Positions 6,554-10,235 of a DNA stretch of 10,235 nucleotides are shown piece after piece; within the stretch, counting starts at the first letter, position 1, and each line of letters begins with the position of its first letter. The position numbers and the translations under genes were made by a program. The notes beneath the pieces are model-generated. The model did no database searches, had not been told where the DNA came from, and was given only the letters and a program-made list of their open reading frames with translations. This stretch comes from an uncultured Aquincola sp. (GTDB lineage: Bacteria > Pseudomonadota > Gammaproteobacteria > Burkholderiales > Burkholderiaceae): positions 1-10,235 of the forward strand of contig CAKZXL010000263.1 of the NCBI GenBank assembly GCA_937883885.1. Direction: 5' to 3'.

Positions 6554-6609
6554 GAGGGGTCTTTCAAAGGAAACGGACTGGTTCGGCGCATCGGCTTCTT
6601 CGGTGCCAT
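6550..6609 (-). CDS. candidate 19-codon leader ORF overlapping the rplM start
   Basis: An ATG at 6607-6609 opens a 19-residue frame, [19 protein letters not shown], whose TGA stop overlaps the rplM ATG as ATGA. The peptide holds five prolines and five Lys/Arg. A loose purine stretch (GAGAGA) sits just before its ATG, too close for an ideal ribosome site. Ribosomes ending here could re-initiate at rplM, which has only a weak site of its own. It could equally be a chance frame in the leader; the same frame is open further upstream. Its only direct support is position and the ATGA overlap. Confidence 0.2.
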   Translation of the reverse strand: MAPKKPMRRTSPFPLKDPS

Positions 6610-6708
6610 TCTCTCGAGGTGGCCTCTCAGTCGCTGCCGGCGCCCCGTGAAGGAAACCGGCGTGCACGCCCTTGCCCCGTCCGTAAAAAGGGCAAGCCCG
6701 CGAGCATA
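6554..6708 (-). promoter_or_regulatory. rplM-rpsI promoter region and structured mRNA leader
   Basis: On the minus strand TATGCT (6708-6703) is the best -10-like box and would start RNA near 6696, giving a leader of about 140 bases. No convincing -35 was found. The leader opens with a perfect 7-bp inverted repeat, CTTGCCC/GGGCAAG (6696-6690 with 6677-6671, 12-base loop), followed directly by the 12-base palindrome GGCGTGCACGCC (6670-6659). A GC-rich stretch bounded by GCCGG and CCGGC follows (about 6661-6636). Such a long, folded leader fits autogenous control by L13, as known for the E. coli operon. No match to a known leader family was recognised. Confidence 0.4.
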
Positions 6709-6729
6709 CACGAATTCACCCAAGCGCGG

Positions 6730-6748
6730 GGCCTGTTGCACACAGGCC
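6730..6748. repeat. 7-bp perfect inverted repeat between rplM and the GNAT gene
   Basis: GGCCTGT (6730-6736) and ACAGGCC (6742-6748) are perfect reverse complements separated by TGCAC. The repeat lies between the presumed rplM promoter (6703-6708) and the GNAT promoter region. The size and spacing suit a dimeric repressor operator or a transcript hairpin. There is no T-tract on either strand, so a terminator is unlikely. Confidence 0.4.
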
Positions 6749-6775
6749 GGCCGCACGCCAAGGCCGCTGCATCGC

Positions 6776-6781
6776 TACACT
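6776..6781 (+). promoter_or_regulatory. candidate -10 box for the GNAT gene
   Basis: TACACT (four of six matches to TATAAT) lies 45 bases before the GNAT ATG. ACACT recurs 15 bases on (6792-6796), with the palindrome CCTAGG between them. No convincing -35 box was found. Confidence 0.25.
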
Positions 6782-6816
6782 CCTAGGGTAAACACTGATT
6801 CGCCCCGCTGTCGCCC

Positions 6817-6821
6817 CGGAG
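6817..6821 (+). promoter_or_regulatory. ribosome binding site of the GNAT gene
   Basis: CGGAG lies 5 bases before the ATG at 6827. It fixes the start within a frame that remains open for more than a kilobase upstream. Confidence 0.6.
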
Positions 6822-6826
6822 TCCGC

Positions 6827-7507
6827 ATGAACACACGCACTGCCACTTCCCCCGCCGATCCCGGCCCGGCGGCGCGGTACCGCTGGCTGCCGGTGCGCTC
6901 GCTGGCGCAGCGCCACCGCCCCCGCATCCTGGCGCACCTGCTGGCGCTGAAGGATGGCGACCGCTACCTGCGCTTCGGCTACGCCGCCTCCGACAGCCAG
7001 ATCGGCCGCTATGTGGACGGCATCGACTTCGTGCACGACGAGGTGTTCGGCATCTTCAACCGCCGGCTCGAGCTGGTGGCGCTGTCGCACCTGGCGGTGC
7101 TCAGCCCCGTGGCCGGGCAGCCGCGGGCGGCCGAGTTCGGCGTGTCGGTGGTCGACAAGGCGCGCGGCCGCGGCTTCGGCGCCCGGCTGTTCGAACATGC
7201 GGTGCTGCATGCGCGCAACCGCGGCGTGTCCACGCTGGTCATCCACGCCCTCAGCGAAAACACCGCGATGCTCAAGATCGCGCGCCGGGCTGGCGCGGTG
7301 GTGGAGCGCATGGGCTCGGAGGCGGAAGCGCGGCTGAAGCTGCCGCCCGAAGACCTGCTGTCCAACGTGGAGCAGCTGCTGGGCGAGCAGGTGGGCGAGA
7401 TCGACTACCGGCTCAAACTGCATGCGAGGCAAGTGGGCTCGCTGCTCGACGGGCTGTCGACGGTGCGCTCGCTGTTCGGGGCCGCCGGCCGCGGCGCCAG
7501 CGAGTAA
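6827..7507 (+). CDS. GNAT family N-acetyltransferase
   Basis: The protein probably transfers an acetyl group from acetyl-CoA to an amine or protein N-terminus; the acceptor is unknown. Seen: 226 residues. The GNAT core occupies about 20-165. Motif A reads FGVSVVDKARGRGFGARLFE (104-123) and carries the Arg/Gln-x-x-Gly-x-Gly/Ala acetyl-CoA pyrophosphate loop (R113, G116, G118). A typical following segment, LVIHALSENTAMLKIARRAGA (137-157), has the Asn-x-x-Met helix end common in ribosomal-protein or small-molecule acetyltransferases. Residues about 165-226 form an extra C-terminal tail predicted to be helical and charged. The start is ATG at 6827, with CGGAG 5 bases upstream; the frame is open far upstream, but that part is antisense to rpsI and rplM. 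It is divergent from rplM and 59 bases upstream of the DUF2726 gene. Confidence 0.88.
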   Translation: MNTRTATSPADPGPAARYRWLPVRSLAQRHRPRILAHLLALKDGDRYLRFGYAASDSQIGRYVDGIDFVHDEVFGIFNRRLELVALSHLAVLSPVAGQPRAAEFGVSVVDKARGRGFGARLFEHAVLHARNRGVSTLVIHALSENTAMLKIARRAGAVVERMGSEAEARLKLPPEDLLSNVEQLLGEQVGEIDYRLKLHARQVGSLLDGLSTVRSLFGAAGRGASE

Positions 7508-7566
7508 GTACCGGGGAGAAAGCGAGCGGGCATTAACATGCGGCGCTTGCCTCTCCTCCTCCACCG

Positions 7567-8205
7567 ATGCACCCGTCGTTGCCCTGGTTGATCACCTGGG
7601 CCGCCATCGCGCTGGGCAGCTTGCTGTTCCTCGTGGCGGTCCTTCGCCGCCGCCGCGCCGCCCTCAGCCCGCCGGGGCTGCCCGACGAGTGGCCGCTGGC
7701 CGCGCGCCCGGTGTTCAGCGCCGACGAGCGCAGCGTCTACCGTCAGCTGCGCGAGGCCCTGCCTGCACATGCGGTGCTGTGCAAGCTGCCGCTGCTGCGC
7801 TTTTGCCACCCGAACGACCCCGCCAGCCTGCGCTATTGGTATGAGCTGCTGGGCAGCCTGAACGTGTCGTTTGCCATCTGCACCGGCAGCGGCCGGGTGC
7901 TGGCGGCCATCGACATCGAATCCGGCGGCCGCCTGTCGCGCCGCGGCCAGCGCATCAAGGAATCGGTGCTAGGCGCCTGCGAGGTGCGCTACCTGCGCTG
8001 CAAGGCCCATGCGCTGCCCACCATCCCCGAGCTGCAGCTGATGGTGGCCGACAGCGTGCACGCCGAGCCCGCGGCCGCCGCGCCGGTCTGGGCCAGCTAC
8101 CGGCCGGCCGGCACGCCGGAGTCCAGCGGCTTCATCGATTCGTTCCTGCTGGGCTGGCGCCGCTCCACCCCGGCTGCGCGCGGCGGCGCGGGTCGCGGAG
8201 CATGA
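7567..8205 (+). CDS. DUF2726 domain protein with N-terminal membrane anchor
   Basis: Function unknown. Seen: 212 residues with a single hydrophobic segment at about 8-26 (LITWAAIALGSLLFLVAVL) followed by RRRR, so the rest should face the cytoplasm. Residues about 48-160 resemble the DUF2726 family: PVFSADERSVYRQLREALP, then SLNVSFAICTGSGRVLAAIDIES, and a final RYLRCKAHALPTIPELQLM. From memory, DUF2726 has been linked to the PD-(D/E)XK nuclease-like fold. Here the position often holding Asp (V-D-F) is Ser101, so nuclease activity is doubtful. The tail after 165 is Ala/Pro-rich and low in complexity. The start is ATG at 7567, preceded by a pyrimidine-rich stretch with no Shine-Dalgarno. The gene overlaps srkA by four bases (ATGA, 8202-8205), so the two are almost certainly co-translated. 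Confidence 0.75.
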   Translation: MHPSLPWLITWAAIALGSLLFLVAVLRRRRAALSPPGLPDEWPLAARPVFSADERSVYRQLREALPAHAVLCKLPLLRFCHPNDPASLRYWYELLGSLNVSFAICTGSGRVLAAIDIESGGRLSRRGQRIKESVLGACEVRYLRCKAHALPTIPELQLMVADSVHAEPAAAAPVWASYRPAGTPESSGFIDSFLLGWRRSTPAARGGAGRGA

Positions 8206-9215
8206 CGGGCTACGCCGAACTCGATCCCGGTCTGGTGCTGGAGGCACTGGACGCGGTGAACCTGCGCGGCGATGGCAGGCTGCTGCAGCTCAATTCCTAC
8301 GAGAACCGGGTGTTCCAGGTGTTCCTGGAAGACGGCGACGTGGTGGTGGCCAAGTTCTACCGCCCGGGCCGCTGGAGCGACGCGCAGATCCTGGAAGAAC
8401 ACGCGTTTGCGCTGGAACTGGCCGACGCCGAGGTGCCGGTGATCGCGCCGCGGGTGCTGCAGGCGGCGGCCGATGCACCGCAGGCGGTGCAGCTGGCCGG
8501 CCAACCGCCGACGCTGGCCACGCTGGGCGCCGGCGATCAGCCGCACCGCTTCGGCGTGAGCCCGCGCAGCACCGGCCGCGCGCCCGAGCTGGAAGACCCG
8601 CTGGTGATGGAATGGCTGGGCCGTTTCCTTGGCCGGCTGCATGCGGTGGGTGCGCGATCGCGCTTTTTGCACCGGCGCACGCTGGACGTGGCCACCTTCG
8701 GCACCGCCGCCCGCCAGCGGCTGCTGGACGGCCGCTTCGTGCCCGAGCCGCAGGATGTGTTGTGGGCCGATGCCAGCGCCCGCGCGCTGGCCCTGGCGCA
8801 AGCCGCCTTCGATGCCCTGCCGCAGGCCCGGCAGCTGCGCCTGCATGGCGACTGCCACCCCGGCAACATCCTGTGGCGCGACGAAGGCCCGCACGTGGTG
8901 GACCTGGACGACGCCTGCAACGGCCCGGCGGTGCAGGACCTGTGGATGCTGCTGTCGGGCGACCGGCCGACGATGGCGATGCAGCTGGAGTGGCTGCTGG
9001 AAGGTTATGAGCAGTTCATGCCCTTCGACCGCCGAGAGCTGACGCTGATCGAGCCGCTGCGCACGCTGCGCATGATCCACCACAGCGCCTGGATCGCCGA
9101 GCGCTGGGGCGACCCGGCCTTTCCGGCGGCGTTTCCGTGGTTCGGCACCGCCGCCTACTGGCAGCAGCAGACGCAGCAGCTGCGCGAGCAGATTGAAACC
9201 ATGCAAGAGGGCTGA
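8202..9215 (+). CDS. srkA: stress response serine/threonine kinase, SrkA/RdoA (YihE) type
   Basis: SrkA is a eukaryotic-like Ser/Thr kinase of the aminoglycoside/choline kinase fold that in E. coli acts in extracytoplasmic and oxidative stress and limits MazEF-linked death. Seen: 337 residues. The N-lobe has LNSYENRVFQV (30-40) and VVAKFYRPGRW with the presumed ATP-binding Lys51. The catalytic loop is LHGDCHPGNILW (214-225) with His215, Asp217 and Asn222, and the metal-binding segment is VDLDDACNGPAVQDLWMLL (233-251) with Asp236. The C-terminal part, IEPLRTLRMIHHSAWIAERW and PWFGTAAYW, also matches the family. All key residues are present. The start is ATG at 8202, inside the stop of the DUF2726 gene. 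It is convergent with htpG after 45 bases. In E. coli srkA sits next to dsbA, so this neighbourhood differs. Confidence 0.94.
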   Translation: MTGYAELDPGLVLEALDAVNLRGDGRLLQLNSYENRVFQVFLEDGDVVVAKFYRPGRWSDAQILEEHAFALELADAEVPVIAPRVLQAAADAPQAVQLAGQPPTLATLGAGDQPHRFGVSPRSTGRAPELEDPLVMEWLGRFLGRLHAVGARSRFLHRRTLDVATFGTAARQRLLDGRFVPEPQDVLWADASARALALAQAAFDALPQARQLRLHGDCHPGNILWRDEGPHVVDLDDACNGPAVQDLWMLLSGDRPTMAMQLEWLLEGYEQFMPFDRRELTLIEPLRTLRMIHHSAWIAERWGDPAFPAAFPWFGTAAYWQQQTQQLREQIETMQEG

Positions 9216-9221
9216 GAACGA

Positions 9222-9260
9222 CAGCCCCCAAGCTCGCTGCGCTCGCGCCCCCCCCTCCAA
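9222..9260. repeat. intergenic C-tract element around a GCTCGC direct repeat
   Basis: Between the srkA and htpG stops lies GCCCCCA, then GCTCGC twice (9232-9237 and 9241-9246, spaced by TGC), then a run of eight C interrupted only later by T. From memory, very similar strings (C-tract, AAGCTCGCTGCGCTCGC, C-tract) are scattered between genes in many Burkholderiales genomes, so this may be one copy of that dispersed element. It has no clear hairpin followed by a T-tract, and no other terminator is visible between these convergent genes. Confidence 0.4.

Positions 9261-10235
<975 letters not shown>

Noticed and set aside
5759..6826. Upstream extension of the GNAT frame
   Set aside because: This part is antisense to rpsI and rplM. 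A proper ribosome site and ATG at 6827 define the real gene.
8097..9260. A 387-codon minus-strand open frame
   Set aside because: It is antisense to srkA, which carries all its kinase motifs.

Overview
The window is a compact, GC-rich stretch of bacterial chromosome with third codon positions strongly biased to G and C. The closeness of ErpA, HtpG, TyrS, L13 and S9 to proteobacterial sequences, together with the gene neighbourhood, suggests a betaproteobacterium of the order Burkholderiales, perhaps near Rubrivivax, Ideonella or Leptothrix. That placement is inferred from memory of such genomes, not from a search. There are twelve protein genes, two of them cut by the window edges. I see no tRNA, rRNA, CRISPR, insertion sequence or phage gene, and no gene-free stretch longer than 300 bases.

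Layout: (1) the 3' part of a metallo-beta-lactamase-fold hydrolase (+, 1-750); (2) a minus-strand pair, tyrS then dtd (2450 down to 770), convergent with the hydrolase; (3) a 213-base divergent intergenic region (2451-2663) holding a candidate promoter core and a perfect intrinsic terminator on the plus strand; (4) a plus-strand pair, an M23 peptidoglycan endopeptidase and anmK (2664-5179); (5) minus-strand erpA (5190-5567); (6) the rplM-rpsI ribosomal protein operon (6553 down to 5723), with a long structured leader and a textbook terminator; (7) a plus-strand group of a GNAT acetyltransferase, a DUF2726 protein and an SrkA-type kinase (6827-9215); (8) the C-terminal half of htpG (-, 9261-10235).

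The genes fall into functional pairs. TyrS charges tRNA-Tyr and Dtd removes D-Tyr that has been loaded by mistake. The M23 enzyme cuts peptidoglycan cross-links and AnmK recycles the anhydro-sugar released during wall turnover. RplM and RpsI are neighbouring large- and small-subunit ribosomal proteins. ErpA, SrkA and HtpG serve Fe-S assembly, stress signalling and protein folding.

Most of this is ordinary housekeeping DNA and I did not find a convincing new multi-gene system. The best candidate for something undescribed is the 2504-2594 element between tyrS and the M23 gene. It has a -10-like box followed about 85 bases later by a perfect 9-bp terminator stem and seven T residues, with a competing hairpin in its 5' arm and no upstream plus-strand gene that would need terminating. 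It could be a roughly 80-nt small RNA or an attenuator controlling the peptidase-anmK unit. The rplM leader, with stacked inverted repeats and a 19-codon ORF overlapping the rplM start by ATGA, is the second candidate.
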